Assembly: GCA_028819495.1 (NCBI GenBank)
Contig: JAPPLI010000086.1
Span: 1 to 64,000, forward strand
Direction: 5' to 3'
Origin: Gammaproteobacteria bacterium
GTDB taxonomy: Bacteria; Pseudomonadota; Gammaproteobacteria; Eutrophobiales; Eutrophobiaceae
Length of the DNA: 64,000 nt
Below the pieces are notes generated by a model. It searched no databases. It saw nothing but the letters and a program-made list of their open reading frames with translations, and had not been told where the DNA came from. Both the position numbers and the translations under genes were made by a program. This document shows positions 8,213 to 18,349 of this stretch, piece by piece. Positions within the stretch are counted from its first letter, which is position 1. Every line of letters begins with the position of its first letter.

Positions 8213-8350
8213 GTGTTAATCTGATAATCCGGTGCCGGATCCCGTCCCTGGAGGTCCGGCGGGTTGCCGTAATTTCCGTGTGGAATACTAATAAACGAAA
8301 ATTACCAGAATATTAAGATATTACAAGCGATTTTGTGTGAGATAGTTAAG

Positions 8351-9145
8351 ATGAAGGCAATACAAGAGCTGATCGGCATAATGGCGGCGCTGCGCGACCC
8401 GGTAACGGGATGCCCCTGGGACAGGCAGCAGACGATGGAAACCATCATTCCGTATACACTGGAAGAAATTTACGAACTGGTCGATGCCATAGAGCGTAAC
8501 AGCACGGAAGACATCAGGGACGAACTGGGTGATTTGCTGTTCCATATCATCTTCTATTCGCACATGGCGGCCGAAGCCGGCAGTTTCGAATTTACTGACG
8601 TGGTGAGCGGCGTCTGCGAGAAACTGGTCCGCAGGCATCCCCATGTTTTCGCCGGGCAGCGGGTTGACACGGTGGAGGAGGTGAAGCGTAACTGGGGAAA
8701 GATGAAACGGGAGGAAAACAGCGGGGATTACCTGGGCGATATCGCCAGGACCTTGCCGGCGCTGCAGCGGGCGGAGAAACTGCAGAAACGCGCGGCGCGG
8801 GCAGGTTTCGACTGGGACAACCCTGCGCCGGTACTGGCCAAGGTGGAAGAGGAGATCAACGAACTGAAACAGGGTATGGCCGGGTCGGAAGAGCGCTCCC
8901 GCCTGCAATCGGAACTGGGCGACGTGTTGTTTGCAACGGTCAATCTCGCCAGGCACCTGCAGGTCAACCCCGAAACGGCGTTGCGCGAGGCAAACAACAG
9001 GTTTGAGCAGCGCTTCCGTTTTATTCAGACAAAACTTGAAGAAGCAGGGGAAGACCTGGAAAGCGCCTCGCTGGAGCGAATGGACGAATTATGGGAGGAG
9101 GCGAAAATAAAATTCCATAATTCAGAGGCTGACAGGTTGGGATAG
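8351..9145 (+). CDS. mazG: Nucleoside triphosphate pyrophosphohydrolase MazG
   Basis: A 264-residue all-alpha NTP pyrophosphatase that hydrolyses (d)NTPs to monophosphate and PPi, cleaning nucleotide pools and modulating the stringent response. It has two MazG repeats: residues about 1-125 with the LRDPVTGCPWDRQQTMETI opening and LGDLLFHIIFYSH, and a second with LQSELGDVLFATVNLARH. ATG 8351 is preferred over TTG 8333 of the ORF track because MKAIQELIGIMAALRDP matches the E. coli start. The last codons and TAG stop lie in the arm of an inverted-repeat element. Confidence 0.95.
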   Translation: MKAIQELIGIMAALRDPVTGCPWDRQQTMETIIPYTLEEIYELVDAIERNSTEDIRDELGDLLFHIIFYSHMAAEAGSFEFTDVVSGVCEKLVRRHPHVFAGQRVDTVEEVKRNWGKMKREENSGDYLGDIARTLPALQRAEKLQKRAARAGFDWDNPAPVLAKVEEEINELKQGMAGSEERSRLQSELGDVLFATVNLARHLQVNPETALREANNRFEQRFRFIQTKLEEAGEDLESASLERMDELWEEAKIKFHNSEADRLG

Positions 9146-9311
9146 TATTTTCAAGACACGCTGTGAATACGTCCATGTACGTTCATTGCGCCCATCCCTG
9201 GGCGCAACCCTTCGGGCGGCTGGCGCCGTGCAAATCGTCTGTCCTGACGATTTGTCCCTTCCAGCCATCCATGGCTTCCAGAGGGTCTTGAAAATACTAT
9301 CCCAACCTGTC
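9131..9311. repeat. Inverted-repeat element with 27-bp perfect arms (copy 1)
   Basis: The left arm GACAGGTTGGGATAGTATTTTCAAGAC (9131-9157) is perfectly mirrored at 9285-9311. Inside are a core shared with copy 2 (10357-10463) and two extra hairpins, TGCGCCCA/TGGGCGCA and CAAATCGTC/GACGATTTG. The left arm contains the mazG stop codon. Confidence 0.9.
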
Positions 9312-9355
9312 CGGTAGATATCTACATGTATCCGATTCGTCATTTCCGAATTAAA

Positions 9356-9383
9356 GGGGTCAGAGTAAGTTTACTCTGACCCC
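9356..9383. repeat. GGGGTCAGAGTAA palindrome, minimal form
   Basis: GGGGTCAGAGTAAGTTTACTCTGACCCC: the two arms almost abut, making a near-perfect 28-bp palindrome. A degraded CGCCATTCCCGCGCACGCGG repeat follows at about 9397-9422. Confidence 0.9.
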
Positions 9384-9448
9384 ATCTACCCGATCCGCCA
9401 TTCCCGCGCACGCGGAAATCCAGTCATACAACAGTCGCTTGCGACACC

Positions 9449-10339
9449 TTAATTATTCCTTTCCACAATATAAAGCGCTATCTGGCGCAGCATCCCGGCC
9501 TCTTCGCCAAAATCCGCCAGGTGGCCCAGGGCCTCGTCCAACGCTTCGCGCGCCGCGCGCTTGGCGCCTTCAAGGCCGAGCAGGTTGGGGTAGGTGGCCT
9601 TGTTCCGTTCCAGGTCGGAGCCCTGGGGTTTGCCCAGGGTTTCGGTATCGCTCTCGATGTCCAGCACGTCGTCGTGGATTTGAAAAGCCAGGCCGATACA
9701 GTCCGCGTAGCGTGAAACCTTGTCAAAGCGTTGCTCATCGACGCTGCCGGAGCACAACGCGCCCAGTTCCACGCTGGCCCTGATCAGCGCGCCGGTCTTG
9801 CGCTCATGCATGTCCTGAAGTTCCTCCAGGCCAAGCATCCTGTTCTCCGCCTCCAGGTCGATGGCCTGCCCGCCGGTCATACCGGTCGGTCCGGCGGCCA
9901 ACGCCAGGGTTCCGATCATCCTCATGCGTCGTTCGGCTGGAACCGTAATTGCGGGATCCTCCGCCAGCACCTGGAATGCCAGGGCCTGAAGGGCATCCCC
10001 GGCCAGGATGGCCGTAGCTTCATTGTAGGCCTTGTGGCAGGTCGGCCGCCCGCGCCGCAGGTCGTCATCGTCCATCGCCGGGAGGTCGTCATGGATGAGC
10101 GAATAGGTATGGATCATTTCCACTGCGCAGGCGCAGCCGTCCAACGCAGCCGGTTCGGCGCTGAAAGCCTCGCCGCCGGCGTAAACAAGCACCGGCCTGA
10201 CACGCTTGCCGCCGCCGAAAACCGCGTAACGAACAGCCTCGTTCAGGGATTCCGGCTTCTCAGTTGCCGCCGGCAGCCAGCGGTCCAGGGCCGCTTCCAC
10301 ACGGGCCTGATAGATTGCCAATCGTTCGGTAAATTTCAT
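9449..10339 (-). CDS. ispA: Farnesyl diphosphate synthase
   Basis: A 296-residue short-chain prenyl transferase that condenses IPP with DMAPP and GPP to give farnesyl diphosphate for quinone, undecaprenyl and haem A side chains. The first Asp-rich motif is DDLPAMDDDDLRRGRPTCHK and the second is FQIHDDVLD, with FGGGKRVRPVLVY before the first. ATG 10339 (MKFTERLAIYQ) is chosen. The longer TTG start of the ORF track lies inside a repeat element. It follows xseB on the same strand, as in the usual xseB-ispA-dxs order, but dxs is not downstream. Confidence 0.95.
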   Translation of the reverse strand: MKFTERLAIYQARVEAALDRWLPAATEKPESLNEAVRYAVFGGGKRVRPVLVYAGGEAFSAEPAALDGCACAVEMIHTYSLIHDDLPAMDDDDLRRGRPTCHKAYNEATAILAGDALQALAFQVLAEDPAITVPAERRMRMIGTLALAAGPTGMTGGQAIDLEAENRMLGLEELQDMHERKTGALIRASVELGALCSGSVDEQRFDKVSRYADCIGLAFQIHDDVLDIESDTETLGKPQGSDLERNKATYPNLLGLEGAKRAAREALDEALGHLADFGEEAGMLRQIALYIVERNN

Positions 10340-10356
10340 GAGACTATGGTTCAGTG

Positions 10357-10463
10357 CAGGTTTGAATAAGCTTTTCAAGACACGCTATGAATACATCCAT
10401 GTACGCTCCCTTCCAGCCATCCCTGGCTTCCAGAGGGTCTTGAAAAGCTTATCCAAACCTGTC
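10357..10463. repeat. Inverted-repeat element (copy 2)
   Basis: Arms CAGGTTTGAATAAGCTTTTCAAGAC and GTCTTGAAAAGCTTATCCAAACCTG pair with one mismatch. The core (ACGCTATGAATACATCCATG ... CCTGGCTTCCAGAGG) matches copy 1 at 9131-9311. It sits between xseB and ispA. Confidence 0.9.
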
Positions 10464-10499
10464 GGAGTTGGCAGGAATCAATTTTAAACCTGCCGTCGT

Positions 10500-10748
10500 T
10501 TATGCATTATCCGCCTGCTCCGCGGCAAACTCGGCCAGTTCAGCAGATTCGTTGTCGCGGGTCAGGATGCGCACTTTCTGCTCGGCCTCCGCCAGGGCCT
10601 TCTGGCAGGCCCGGGTCAGGGTTACGCCGCGCTCGAACTGCTTCAGGGACTCCTCCAGGGTGAGATCGCCTTTTTCCATGGTTTCAACAAGCTGTTCCAG
10701 TTCAGCCAGCGCCTTCTCAAAATCTATTTCGTTTCTGGTTTCGGACAC
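10500..10748 (-). CDS. xseB: Exodeoxyribonuclease VII small subunit
   Basis: An 82-residue protein of the standard length for XseB, which forms helical bundles around XseA in the single-strand exonuclease VII. The conserved [20 protein letters not shown] and [10 protein letters not shown] stretches are present. It starts at ATG 10748 and lies upstream of ispA on the same strand, the classic gammaproteobacterial arrangement. xseA is not in the window. Confidence 0.95.
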   Translation of the reverse strand: MSETRNEIDFEKALAELEQLVETMEKGDLTLEESLKQFERGVTLTRACQKALAEAEQKVRILTRDNESAELAEFAAEQADNA

Positions 10749-10793
10749 GAGTGGGTCTCCGGTCGGTGATGGCGGAGATTGTACCGAATATAA

Positions 10794-10864
10794 GGGGTCA
10801 GAGTAAAAATTCTTGTAATGCAGGGGTCAGAGTAAGAAATTCGAAGAATTTTTACTCTGACCCC
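10794..10864. repeat. Tandem GGGGTCAGAGTAA element
   Basis: A left half-arm (GGGGTCAGAGTAAAAATTC at 10794) precedes a complete palindrome (10823-10864) that ends TTTTTACTCTGACCCC. It looks like a partly duplicated copy. Confidence 0.85.
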
Positions 10865-10935
10865 ATCTATCCTTCTTATAGATAGAACCTATGTTCATGA
10901 TTAATAAATACAATGTAAATGTCCTGTTAATCAAG

Positions 10936-10963
10936 TTGACACTATCGGCGGGATTAGTAAAAT
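10936..10963 (+). promoter_or_regulatory. Promoter of the rubrerythrin gene
   Basis: TTGACA (10936) and TAAAAT (10958) are separated by 16 bp, a near-consensus sigma-70 promoter 67 bp upstream of the rubrerythrin ATG. Confidence 0.6.
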
Positions 10964-11029
10964 TCCTATTGAACAACACCCGTTTAAATCATCATAAAAC
11001 CAGAACAGATCACACCAGGAGATAGCAAG

Positions 11030-11449
11030 ATGAGTTTGAAAGGCACCAAAACCGAAGACAACCTGAAAGCGGCGTTTGCCGGCGAGTCACAGGCCAACCG
11101 TCGTTACCTGTATTTTGCACAAAAAGCGGACGTGGAGGGCTTCAATGACGTATCCGCGGTATTCCGCTCGACTGCAGAAGGCGAAACCGGCCATGCCCAC
11201 GGCCACCTGGAATACCTGGAAGAGGTAGGAGACCCCGCAACGGGCGAGCCGATTGGTTCCACCGAGAACAACCTGAAGGCCGCCATTGCCGGTGAAACCT
11301 ACGAGTACACCGATATGTATCCGGGTATGGCAAAGACTGCACGGGACGAAGGTCTGGACGAGATCGCCGACTGGTTCGAGACACTCGCCAAGGCGGAACG
11401 CTCCCATGCCAACCGTTTCCAGAAGGCCCTGGACAACCTCGACGCGTGA
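11030..11449 (+). CDS. Rubrerythrin (diiron-only form)
   Basis: A 139-residue ferritin-like diiron protein. The iron ligands lie in [48 protein letters not shown] and [11 protein letters not shown]. The C-terminal rubredoxin domain of classical rubrerythrin is missing, so an external electron donor is needed. Such proteins reduce hydrogen peroxide to water. An AGGAGA ribosome site precedes ATG 11030. It heads a rubrerythrin / Fe-S protein / DUF3501 cluster, and a strong terminator lies between it and the second gene. Confidence 0.92.
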   Translation: MSLKGTKTEDNLKAAFAGESQANRRYLYFAQKADVEGFNDVSAVFRSTAEGETGHAHGHLEYLEEVGDPATGEPIGSTENNLKAAIAGETYEYTDMYPGMAKTARDEGLDEIADWFETLAKAERSHANRFQKALDNLDA

Positions 11450-11472
11450 TTTGAGCAGGCCTGAGCAATGCC

Positions 11473-11500
11473 GAGCCGGGCCTGTGCCCGGCTCTTTTTT
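11473..11500 (+). terminator. Rho-independent terminator after rubrerythrin
   Basis: GAGCCGGGC-CTGT-GCCCGGCTC-TTTTTT: a perfect 9-bp GC-rich stem, 4-nt loop and T6 tail. It would limit read-through into the downstream Fe-S gene, allowing more rubrerythrin than partner proteins. Confidence 0.9.
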
Positions 11501-11521
11501 AACCGCAACTGAAACAACTCC

Positions 11522-12865
11522 ATGAGTGTCGATATCCGAGAAGGCAGCCTGGAGGCTCCGACCCGCCATCCCATTGAGTGGAAACAGCCGGACTACTACG
11601 ACCGGGAGGCGCTGAACGCGGAACTGGAGCGCGTCTTTGACATCTGCCACGGCTGCCGCCGCTGTGTCAGCCTGTGCAATGCATTTCCCACCCTGTTCGA
11701 CCTGGTCGATGAGTCGGACACCATGGAGGTGGACGGCGTGGCAAAGGAGGATTACGGCAAGGTCGTTGAACACTGCTACCTGTGCGATCTCTGCTACATG
11801 ACCAAGTGCCCCTACGTGCCTCCCCACGAGTGGAACGTCGATTTTCCGCACCTCATGCTGCGCGCCAAGGCCGTGAACTTCAGGGAAGGCGGGACAAAAT
11901 GGCGCGACAGGGTATTGACTTCGACAAAGACCGTCGGCAACCTGGCCGGCATCCCCGTTGTTGCCCAGGTGGCGAACGCGGCGAATAAAACCCGGCCGCT
12001 GCGCAAGCTACTGGAAAAAACCGTGGGCATCCATGCCGATGCGCCCTTGCCGGAGTTCCATTCCAGACCGTTCCGGAGCAGGGTGAAGGGCAGCCAGCCA
12101 GCGCCGCTCACGGCTCAGGCGGCCGGCCGCACCACCGGCAAGGCGGCCCTGTTCGTGACCTGTTACTGCAACCGGAATACGCCCGGGGTGGCGCAGGACC
12201 TGGTCGCCGTGTTCGAGCATAACGGCATACCGGTCACCCTGGCGCAAAAGGAAGAATGCTGTGGCATGCCGAAGCTGGAACTGGGCGATCTCGAAGCGGT
12301 GGAGCGGGCCAAAAACGTCAACGTGCCCCAGCTTGCGGCGTTGGTGGACCAGGGCTGGGACATCGTTGCCCCCATCCCTTCCTGCGTATTGATGTTCAAG
12401 CAGGAACTCCCCCTCATGTTCCCCGGTGATGAGGTAGTGGAGAAGGTCCGCCAGGCGTTTTACGACCCGTTCGAATACCTCATGCTGCGCCACAGGGAAG
12501 GGAAGCTGAATACGGATTTCAGGCATTCCCTGGGTAAAGTCGTCTACCACGCGCCCTGCCACCAGCGGGTGCAGAATATCGGCCTGAAGACCCGCGATAT
12601 ACTGGCGCTGGTCCCGGATACGGAGATCGACGTGATCGAACGCTGCTCAGGCCACGACGGCACCTACGCGGTCAAGGCCGAAAGCCACGACATATCGACA
12701 AAAATATGCCGCCCGGTGGTGAACAAGGTGAAGCAGGCCGAAGCGGACCATTATGTCAGTGATTGCCCCATGGCGGGCGCGCAGATTCAGAACGGCATGG
12801 GTGAGGGACAGACAGGGGCTGCTGAATCTGCGTTTTCCCTGCTGAGAACTGCCTACGGCCTGTAA
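11522..12865 (+). CDS. GlpC/HdrB-like Fe-S oxidoreductase subunit
   Basis: A 447-residue protein with two N-terminal [4Fe-4S] motifs, [11 protein letters not shown] and [13 protein letters not shown] (residues about 42 and 85), followed by two CCG domains ([13 protein letters not shown], then [13 protein letters not shown] where the usual CCG reads CSG). This is the layout of GlpC, the membrane-facing subunit of anaerobic glycerol-3-phosphate dehydrogenase, and of heterodisulfide reductase subunit B. No glpA/glpB is present. Its place between rubrerythrin and DUF3501 suggests that it passes electrons to the diiron protein (inference). Confidence 0.85.
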   Translation: MSVDIREGSLEAPTRHPIEWKQPDYYDREALNAELERVFDICHGCRRCVSLCNAFPTLFDLVDESDTMEVDGVAKEDYGKVVEHCYLCDLCYMTKCPYVPPHEWNVDFPHLMLRAKAVNFREGGTKWRDRVLTSTKTVGNLAGIPVVAQVANAANKTRPLRKLLEKTVGIHADAPLPEFHSRPFRSRVKGSQPAPLTAQAAGRTTGKAALFVTCYCNRNTPGVAQDLVAVFEHNGIPVTLAQKEECCGMPKLELGDLEAVERAKNVNVPQLAALVDQGWDIVAPIPSCVLMFKQELPLMFPGDEVVEKVRQAFYDPFEYLMLRHREGKLNTDFRHSLGKVVYHAPCHQRVQNIGLKTRDILALVPDTEIDVIERCSGHDGTYAVKAESHDISTKICRPVVNKVKQAEADHYVSDCPMAGAQIQNGMGEGQTGAAESAFSLLRTAYGL

Positions 12866-12868
12866 GCC

Positions 12869-13459
12869 ATGCCGGAAAAACTGGGCAGAAAAGACCTCTA
12901 CACGCTGGAAAAATACGCGGAAATCCGCAACGATTTCCGGGCCGGCGTAATGGCGCACAAGAAGGCGCGGCGCCTGGCGCTGGGCGCCAATGCCAACCTG
13001 TATTTTGAAGACCGCTTCACCATCCAGTACCAGGTGCAGGAGATGCTGCGCATTGAGAAGATCTTCGAGCGCGACGCCATCGAAGAGGAACTGGCGGCCT
13101 ACAACCCGCTGATCCCGGACGGGCACAACTGGAAGGCCACGTTCATGCTGGAATACGACGACCCCGCCGAACGCAGTGATATGCTGGCAAAGCTGGTCGG
13201 TGTAGAGGACTGCGTCTGGATGCGCGTCGGCGCCGGCCCGGTCATCACGCCGGTCTGTGACGAAGATCTGGAGCGCGCCACCGGGGACAAGACCTCATCC
13301 GTGCACTTCATGCGTTTTGAATTGTCGCCGGAGGACATCGGCGCGCTGAGGCAGGGCGCGGAAATATCCGCAGGCATCAGCCACGCGGAATACACCTGCC
13401 AGGTAGCGCCCATCCCGGCGGAGATACGCGAGTCGCTCGTTAAGGATTTAAGCGAATGA
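12869..13459 (+). CDS. DUF3501 family protein
   Basis: A 196-residue soluble protein with no signal peptide, starting 3 bp after the Fe-S gene, so very probably cotranscribed and translationally coupled. Its GANANLYFEDRFTIQYQVQEMLRIEKIFE segment and length match DUF3501, a family I recall as regularly found beside rubrerythrin and the GlpC-like protein. Biochemical function is unknown. Conserved charged residues (RIEKIFE, NPLIPDGHNWKATFMLEYDD) may be functional. A peroxide-defence role is suggested only by context. Confidence 0.85.
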   Translation: MPEKLGRKDLYTLEKYAEIRNDFRAGVMAHKKARRLALGANANLYFEDRFTIQYQVQEMLRIEKIFERDAIEEELAAYNPLIPDGHNWKATFMLEYDDPAERSDMLAKLVGVEDCVWMRVGAGPVITPVCDEDLERATGDKTSSVHFMRFELSPEDIGALRQGAEISAGISHAEYTCQVAPIPAEIRESLVKDLSE

Positions 13460-13464
13460 AAAAA

Positions 13465-13507
13465 GGGGTCAGAGTAAGAAATTCGTCAGAATTTTTACTC
13501 TGACCCC
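13465..13507. repeat. GGGGTCAGAGTAA palindrome
   Basis: GGGGTCAGAGTAAGAAATTCG ... TTTTTACTCTGACCCC, 43 bp, six bases after the DUF3501 stop. Confidence 0.9.
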
Positions 13508-13513
13508 ATCTAT

Positions 13514-13542
13514 CGTCATTCCCGCGCAGGCGGGAATCCAGT
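13514..13542. repeat. CGTCATTCCCGCGCAGGCGGGAATCCAGT repeat
   Basis: A short palindrome CCCGCgcagGCGGG with conserved flanks CGTCATT and ATCCAGT. Related copies are at 20318-20403, 42988-43016, about 48719-48752 and degraded near 9397. A CCGCC/GGCGG hairpin follows at about 13556. Confidence 0.85.
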
Positions 13543-13600
13543 ATAATAAGACAACCGCCAAAGGCGGCTCATTTCCGAGCATTTACGAGGACACCCACAC

Positions 13601-15487
13601 TTGGCTGATACCTACGCCGCCGCCGATATCGAAGTATTGACCGGTCTGGAACCGGTGCGCAAGCGGCCGGGCATGTACACCGATACTTCCCGGCCCAATC
13701 ACATGGTGCAGGAAGTGGTGGACAACAGCGTCGATGAAGCCATCATCGGCCATGCCAACAAGGTCGAGGTCACCCTGCACAAGGACGACTCCGTCACGGT
13801 GACGGACAACGGCAGGGGCATGCCCGTGGACATACACCCGGGCGAGAAACTTCCGGGCGTGGAAGTCATCCTCACCCGCCTGCACGCGGGGGGCAAGTTC
13901 TCCGAGAAGAATTACCGGTTCTCGGGCGGACTGCACGGCGTAGGCGTGTCCGTGGTCAACGGCCTGTCGAAACACCTGGAGGTCTGGGTAAAGCGGGATG
14001 GGCACGAATACAATATGGCCTTTGCCGGCGGCAAGCCGGTCGGCCCGCTGGAGGTGGTAGGGGAGGTCGGTAAACGCAACACCGGCACGACTCTGCGCTT
14101 CTGGCCGGACCCGGCTTATTTCGATTCCGTCAAGGTGGCGAGGGCGAAGCTGAAACACCTGCTACGCGCCAAGGCGGTGTTATGTCCCGGCCTGACGGTC
14201 AGGCTCGATGATGAAGCCGCCAACGAACAGACGGAATGGCACTACGAGGACGGCATCAGCACTTATCTCTCCAGCATGCTGTCCGGCGTCGAATTGCTGC
14301 CCGTGGAACCGTTTACCGGCCACATGCAAGGCAATGACGAGCAGGTGGACTGGGCCGTGCACTGGCTGCCGGAACCCGGCGACCTGATCACCGAGAGTTA
14401 CGTGAACCTGGTTCCCACCACCCAGGGCGGCACCCACGTCAACGGCCTGCGCCAGGGACTGCTGGAAGCCTTCCGGGAATTCTGTGAGTCGCGCAACCTG
14501 TTGCCCCGCGGCGTCAAGCTGAGCGCGGAGGACGTCTGGGATCGCTGCTCCTACCTGCTCTCGGTGAAGATGGACAACCCCCAGTTCCTGGGCCAGACCA
14601 AGGAACGGCTGGCCTCGCGGGAATGCTCCACCTTCGTGTCCGGCGTGGTGCGCGATAACCTGAGCCAGTGGCTGCACCAGCACGTGGAGACCGGCGAGCG
14701 CATCGCCGAACTGGCCATCCGCCACGCCCAGAGCCGCCTGAAGGCGAGCAAGAATGTCGTGCGCAAGAAGGTCACCAGCGGCCCTGCGCTGCCCGGCAAG
14801 CTGGCGGACTGCGCCAGCCAGTCCGCCGAACACAGCGAGCTGTTCCTGGTGGAAGGGGACTCCGCCGGCGGTTCCGCCAAGCAGGCCCGGGACCGGGAAT
14901 TCCAGGCGGTCATGCCGTTACGGGGCAAGATCCTCAACACCTGGGAAGTGGAACCGGGCGAGGTGCTGTCCTCGAAGGAAGTCCATGACATCTCGGTGGC
15001 CCTCGGCGTGGACCCGGGTTCCGACGACCTGTCCCGGCTGCGCTATGCCCGCATCTGCATCCTGGCCGATGCGGATTCCGACGGCCTGCACATCGCCACC
15101 CTGCTGTGCGCGCTGTTCCTGAAGCATTTCCGTCCGCTCGTGCGCGCCGGCCACGTGTTCGTGGCCATGCCGCCCCTGTACCGGATAGACGCCGGCAAGG
15201 AGGTGTTCTACGCCCTGGACGATTCGGAAAAATCCGGCGTGCTGGATCGCATCGCCGCGGAGAAGATCAAGGGCACGGTCAACGTGCAGCGCTTCAAGGG
15301 CCTGGGCGAGATGAACCCCATACAGTTACGCGAGTCCACCATGGCGCGGGAAACGCGCCGCCTGGTCAAACTCACCCTGCCGGAAGACAACAAGCCGGAC
15401 CGTATGATGGACATGCTGCTGGCAAAGAAACGCGCCTCGGACCGCAAGGACTGGCTGGAGAGCAAGGGCGATCTGGCGACGGTATGA
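13601..15487 (+). CDS. parE: DNA topoisomerase IV subunit B
   Basis: A 628-residue GHKL ATPase subunit of topoisomerase IV, which decatenates daughter chromosomes. It shows the GHKL motifs [25 protein letters not shown] and [12 protein letters not shown], and the TOPRIM motif [19 protein letters not shown] with DADSDGLHI, ending [14 protein letters not shown] 13601 gives [13 protein letters not shown], a typical ParE start. The length fits ParE rather than the longer GyrB of proteobacteria. parC follows 31 bp later. Confidence 0.97.
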   Translation: MADTYAAADIEVLTGLEPVRKRPGMYTDTSRPNHMVQEVVDNSVDEAIIGHANKVEVTLHKDDSVTVTDNGRGMPVDIHPGEKLPGVEVILTRLHAGGKFSEKNYRFSGGLHGVGVSVVNGLSKHLEVWVKRDGHEYNMAFAGGKPVGPLEVVGEVGKRNTGTTLRFWPDPAYFDSVKVARAKLKHLLRAKAVLCPGLTVRLDDEAANEQTEWHYEDGISTYLSSMLSGVELLPVEPFTGHMQGNDEQVDWAVHWLPEPGDLITESYVNLVPTTQGGTHVNGLRQGLLEAFREFCESRNLLPRGVKLSAEDVWDRCSYLLSVKMDNPQFLGQTKERLASRECSTFVSGVVRDNLSQWLHQHVETGERIAELAIRHAQSRLKASKNVVRKKVTSGPALPGKLADCASQSAEHSELFLVEGDSAGGSAKQARDREFQAVMPLRGKILNTWEVEPGEVLSSKEVHDISVALGVDPGSDDLSRLRYARICILADADSDGLHIATLLCALFLKHFRPLVRAGHVFVAMPPLYRIDAGKEVFYALDDSEKSGVLDRIAAEKIKGTVNVQRFKGLGEMNPIQLRESTMARETRRLVKLTLPEDNKPDRMMDMLLAKKRASDRKDWLESKGDLATV

Positions 15488-15518
15488 AAGTATTTCGTGG
15501 AGTCTTGGGGACACAATA

Positions 15519-17768
15519 ATGCCGGAAAATCTTAGCCTGGATTTCGAGCAGAACGAAACCCGGCCGCTGCACGAATTTACCGAAAAGGCATACCTGGACT
15601 ATTCCATGTACGTCATCCTGGACCGGGCGCTGCCGCATATCGGCGACGGGTTGAAGCCGGTGCAGCGGCGCATCATCTATGCCATGTCGGAACTGGGGCT
15701 GAGCGCGGCCGCCAAGTTCAAGAAATCGGCCCGCACGGTGGGGGACGTTATCGGCAAGTTCCATCCCCACGGGGATACCGCCTGCTACGAGGCCATGGTG
15801 CTGATGGCGCAGGAGTTCAGTTACCGCTATCCCATCATCGACGGCCAGGGGAACTGGGGTTCCATGGACGACCCCAAGTCGTTTGCGGCCATGCGTTACA
15901 CGGAATCCAGGCTCAAGCCCTACAGCCAGGTTTTGCTGGCGGAACTGGGGCAGGGGACGGTGGACTGGGTCCCCAATTTCGACGGCACCCTGAAGGAGCC
16001 GAAACTGTTGCCGGCGCGCCTGCCCAACATCCTGCTGAACGGCGCCACGGGCATCGCCGTGGGCATGGCGACGGACATCCCGCCCCACAATATCAGGGAG
16101 GTGGCCGGCGCTTGCATCCGCCTGCTGGAGCGGCCCCGGAGCACGTTGGAGGACCTGTTCGAACACGTCAAAGGCCCGGACTTCCCCACCGAGGCGGAGA
16201 TCATCACGCCGGCGCAGGAACTCCGGGAAATCTATCGCACCGGTACCGGTTCGGTGAAACTGCGGGCCAGGTGGGAGAAGGAATCCGGGAACGTCATCGT
16301 GACCGCGCTGCCGTACCAGACCTCCGGCAACAAGATCCTGGAACAGGTGGCCGCGCAGATGCAGGCGAAGAAACTGCCCATGCTGGAAGACCTGCGCGAC
16401 GAATCCGACCATGAAAACCCCACCCGGCTGGTGTTTATCCCGCGCTCCAACCGCGTCAACCTGGCGGAACTGATGTCGCACCTGTTCGCCACCACGGACC
16501 TGGAACGCAGTTACCGGGTCAACCTGAACATGATCGGCATCAACGGGCGGCCCCGGGTCAAGGGCCTCAAGACCATCCTGCAGGAATGGCTGGAATACCG
16601 CACCGAGACGGTGCGCCGGCGCCTGCAGCACCGCCTGGAGCAGGTGGAACAGCGCCTGCACGTCCTCGAAGGCCTGATGACAGCCTACCTGAACATCGAC
16701 GAAGTGATCCGGATCGTGCGCGAGGAAGACGACCCCAAGCAGGAACTGATGCGGCGTTTCGACCTGTCCGACGCCCAGGCGGAGGCCATCCTCGACCTCA
16801 GGTTGCGCCGCCTTGCAAAACTGGAGGAGATAAAGATCCGGGGCGAACTGGACGAGTTGCAGGAAGAACGGGAGTCGTTGCAGCAGGTACTGGGTTCGGC
16901 TACCCGTCTGAAGAACCAGGTGAAGGAGGAAATCCGGGCCGACATGGAAAAGTTCGGCGATGCGCGGCGCTCCCCCCTGGAACAGCGGGAAGAAGCCCGG
17001 GCGCTGGATGAGACTCAACTGATGCCCACGGAACCGGTGACGGTTATCCTGTCCGGGAAAGGCTGGGTCAGGGCCGCGAAAGGCCACGATATCGACCCGG
17101 AAACCCTGACTTACCGGGCCGGCGACGATTTCAGGCAGGCCGCCACTGGGCGCAGCAACCAGTTTGCCGTGTTCCTTGATTCGACCGGGCGCTGTTATTC
17201 CATCGCTTCGCACGTCCTGCCGTCCGCGCGCAGCCATGGCGAACCGGTGTCCGGTTGGGTGACGCCGCCGGATGGCGCCGCCTTCGTCGGCGTTATGCTG
17301 GGAGAAAGCGACCGGTTGTATTTCCTTTCCACCGACGCCGGTTACGGCTTCGTCACCAGGCTGGGCGACCTGTACGTGAAGGCGAAAGCCGGCAAGGCCG
17401 TGCTGAACGTGCCGCATTCCGCGCTGATCCTGCCGCCCGTACCGGTAACCGACCACAAACAGGACCTGGTGGCCGCCGTGAGTTCCGAGGGCCGCATGCT
17501 GGTGACGGACCTGGCGGAGTTCCCGCAACTGGCCCGGGGCAAGGGCGTCAAGGTCATGCAGGTACCGCCGGCCAGGCTGAAGAACCGGGAAGAATACCTG
17601 GTCGCTCTCACCGTATTCGGGAAAAAAGACAAGCTGCGCCTGGTATCCGGCAAACGCCACCTGACCTTGAAACCGAAGGACTGGAACCATTATCATGGCG
17701 AACGCGGCCGCCGCGGCAACGTCCTGCCGCGGGGCTACCGGCAGGTTTCATCCATCAAACCGAAGTGA
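15519..17768 (+). CDS. parC: DNA topoisomerase IV subunit A
   Basis: A 749-residue breakage-reunion subunit. The active-site region reads [17 protein letters not shown] (Tyr about 128), and the quinolone-pocket sequence [17 protein letters not shown] is intact with Ser replaced by Thr at the first hotspot (GDTACYE). The C-terminal third is the ParC beta-propeller. It is translated from an operon with parE. The 774-residue minus-strand ORF over the same DNA is a shadow. Confidence 0.97.
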   Translation: MPENLSLDFEQNETRPLHEFTEKAYLDYSMYVILDRALPHIGDGLKPVQRRIIYAMSELGLSAAAKFKKSARTVGDVIGKFHPHGDTACYEAMVLMAQEFSYRYPIIDGQGNWGSMDDPKSFAAMRYTESRLKPYSQVLLAELGQGTVDWVPNFDGTLKEPKLLPARLPNILLNGATGIAVGMATDIPPHNIREVAGACIRLLERPRSTLEDLFEHVKGPDFPTEAEIITPAQELREIYRTGTGSVKLRARWEKESGNVIVTALPYQTSGNKILEQVAAQMQAKKLPMLEDLRDESDHENPTRLVFIPRSNRVNLAELMSHLFATTDLERSYRVNLNMIGINGRPRVKGLKTILQEWLEYRTETVRRRLQHRLEQVEQRLHVLEGLMTAYLNIDEVIRIVREEDDPKQELMRRFDLSDAQAEAILDLRLRRLAKLEEIKIRGELDELQEERESLQQVLGSATRLKNQVKEEIRADMEKFGDARRSPLEQREEARALDETQLMPTEPVTVILSGKGWVRAAKGHDIDPETLTYRAGDDFRQAATGRSNQFAVFLDSTGRCYSIASHVLPSARSHGEPVSGWVTPPDGAAFVGVMLGESDRLYFLSTDAGYGFVTRLGDLYVKAKAGKAVLNVPHSALILPPVPVTDHKQDLVAAVSSEGRMLVTDLAEFPQLARGKGVKVMQVPPARLKNREEYLVALTVFGKKDKLRLVSGKRHLTLKPKDWNHYHGERGRRGNVLPRGYRQVSSIKPK

Positions 17769-17775
17769 AGGACAC

Positions 17776-18345
17776 ATGGTTAACCACAGCACCAACGAAT
17801 TCAGGCCCGGCCTGAAACTGACCATCGACGGCGACCCCTGTACCATTCTCGACAGCGAGTTTGTCAAACCGGGCAAGGGCCAGGCATTCACCCGCATCAA
17901 AATACGCAACCTGAAAACCGGCAGGGTGCTGGAAAAGACCTATAAATCGGGTGAGAGCGTTCCCGCAGCAGACGTGATGGACGTGGAGTTGCAGTACCTC
18001 TACAACGATGGTGATATCTGGTATTTCATGGACACGGGCACCTATGACCAGGTCGAAGTCGGCAGAACCGCGCTGGGCGATGCCGGCCAATGGCTGACGG
18101 GGGAGGAGATATGCGGGGTGACCTTGTGGAACGGCGCGCCGTTGACCGTGCAGCCGCCCAACTTCGTCGAACTCACGATTACCGAAACCGATCCGGGCGT
18201 ACGCGGCGACACGGCCTCCGGCGGCACCAAACCAGCCGTCCTAGAAACCGGCGCTACGGTCAAGGTCCCCTTGTTCGTGGAGCAGGACGAGAAAATCAAG
18301 GTGGATACCCGCACGGGTGAGTACGTAAGCCGTGTGAAAAGCTGA
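17776..18345 (+). CDS. efp: Elongation factor P
   Basis: A 189-residue, three-domain tRNA-mimic that relieves ribosome stalling at polyproline. [16 protein letters not shown] places Lys at position 34, the residue beta-lysylated by EpmA/EpmB in enterobacteria. The C-terminal [26 protein letters not shown] is canonical. ATG 17776 is chosen because the upstream part of the ORF is the end of parC in another frame. It lies 7 bp after parC and 4 bp before the helicase gene, so it is probably in one transcript with them. Confidence 0.97.
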   Translation: MVNHSTNEFRPGLKLTIDGDPCTILDSEFVKPGKGQAFTRIKIRNLKTGRVLEKTYKSGESVPAADVMDVELQYLYNDGDIWYFMDTGTYDQVEVGRTALGDAGQWLTGEEICGVTLWNGAPLTVQPPNFVELTITETDPGVRGDTASGGTKPAVLETGATVKVPLFVEQDEKIKVDTRTGEYVSRVKS

Positions 18346-18349
18346 GTCC

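Noticed and set aside
8333-8350. TTG start of mazG given by the ORF track
   Set aside because: The ATG 18 bp later matches the start of known MazG proteins, and the extra residues (MCEIVK) are not part of the family.
13601-15487. Reading parE as gyrB
   Set aside because: The length (628) and the immediately following parC support topoisomerase IV. GyrB of proteobacteria is about 800 residues with an insert.
15372-17696. 774-residue minus-strand ORF antisense to parC
   Set aside because: It is a shadow of a strongly supported parC in high-GC DNA. Its translation is low-complexity (Gly/Gln/Arg-rich) with no recognisable motif.
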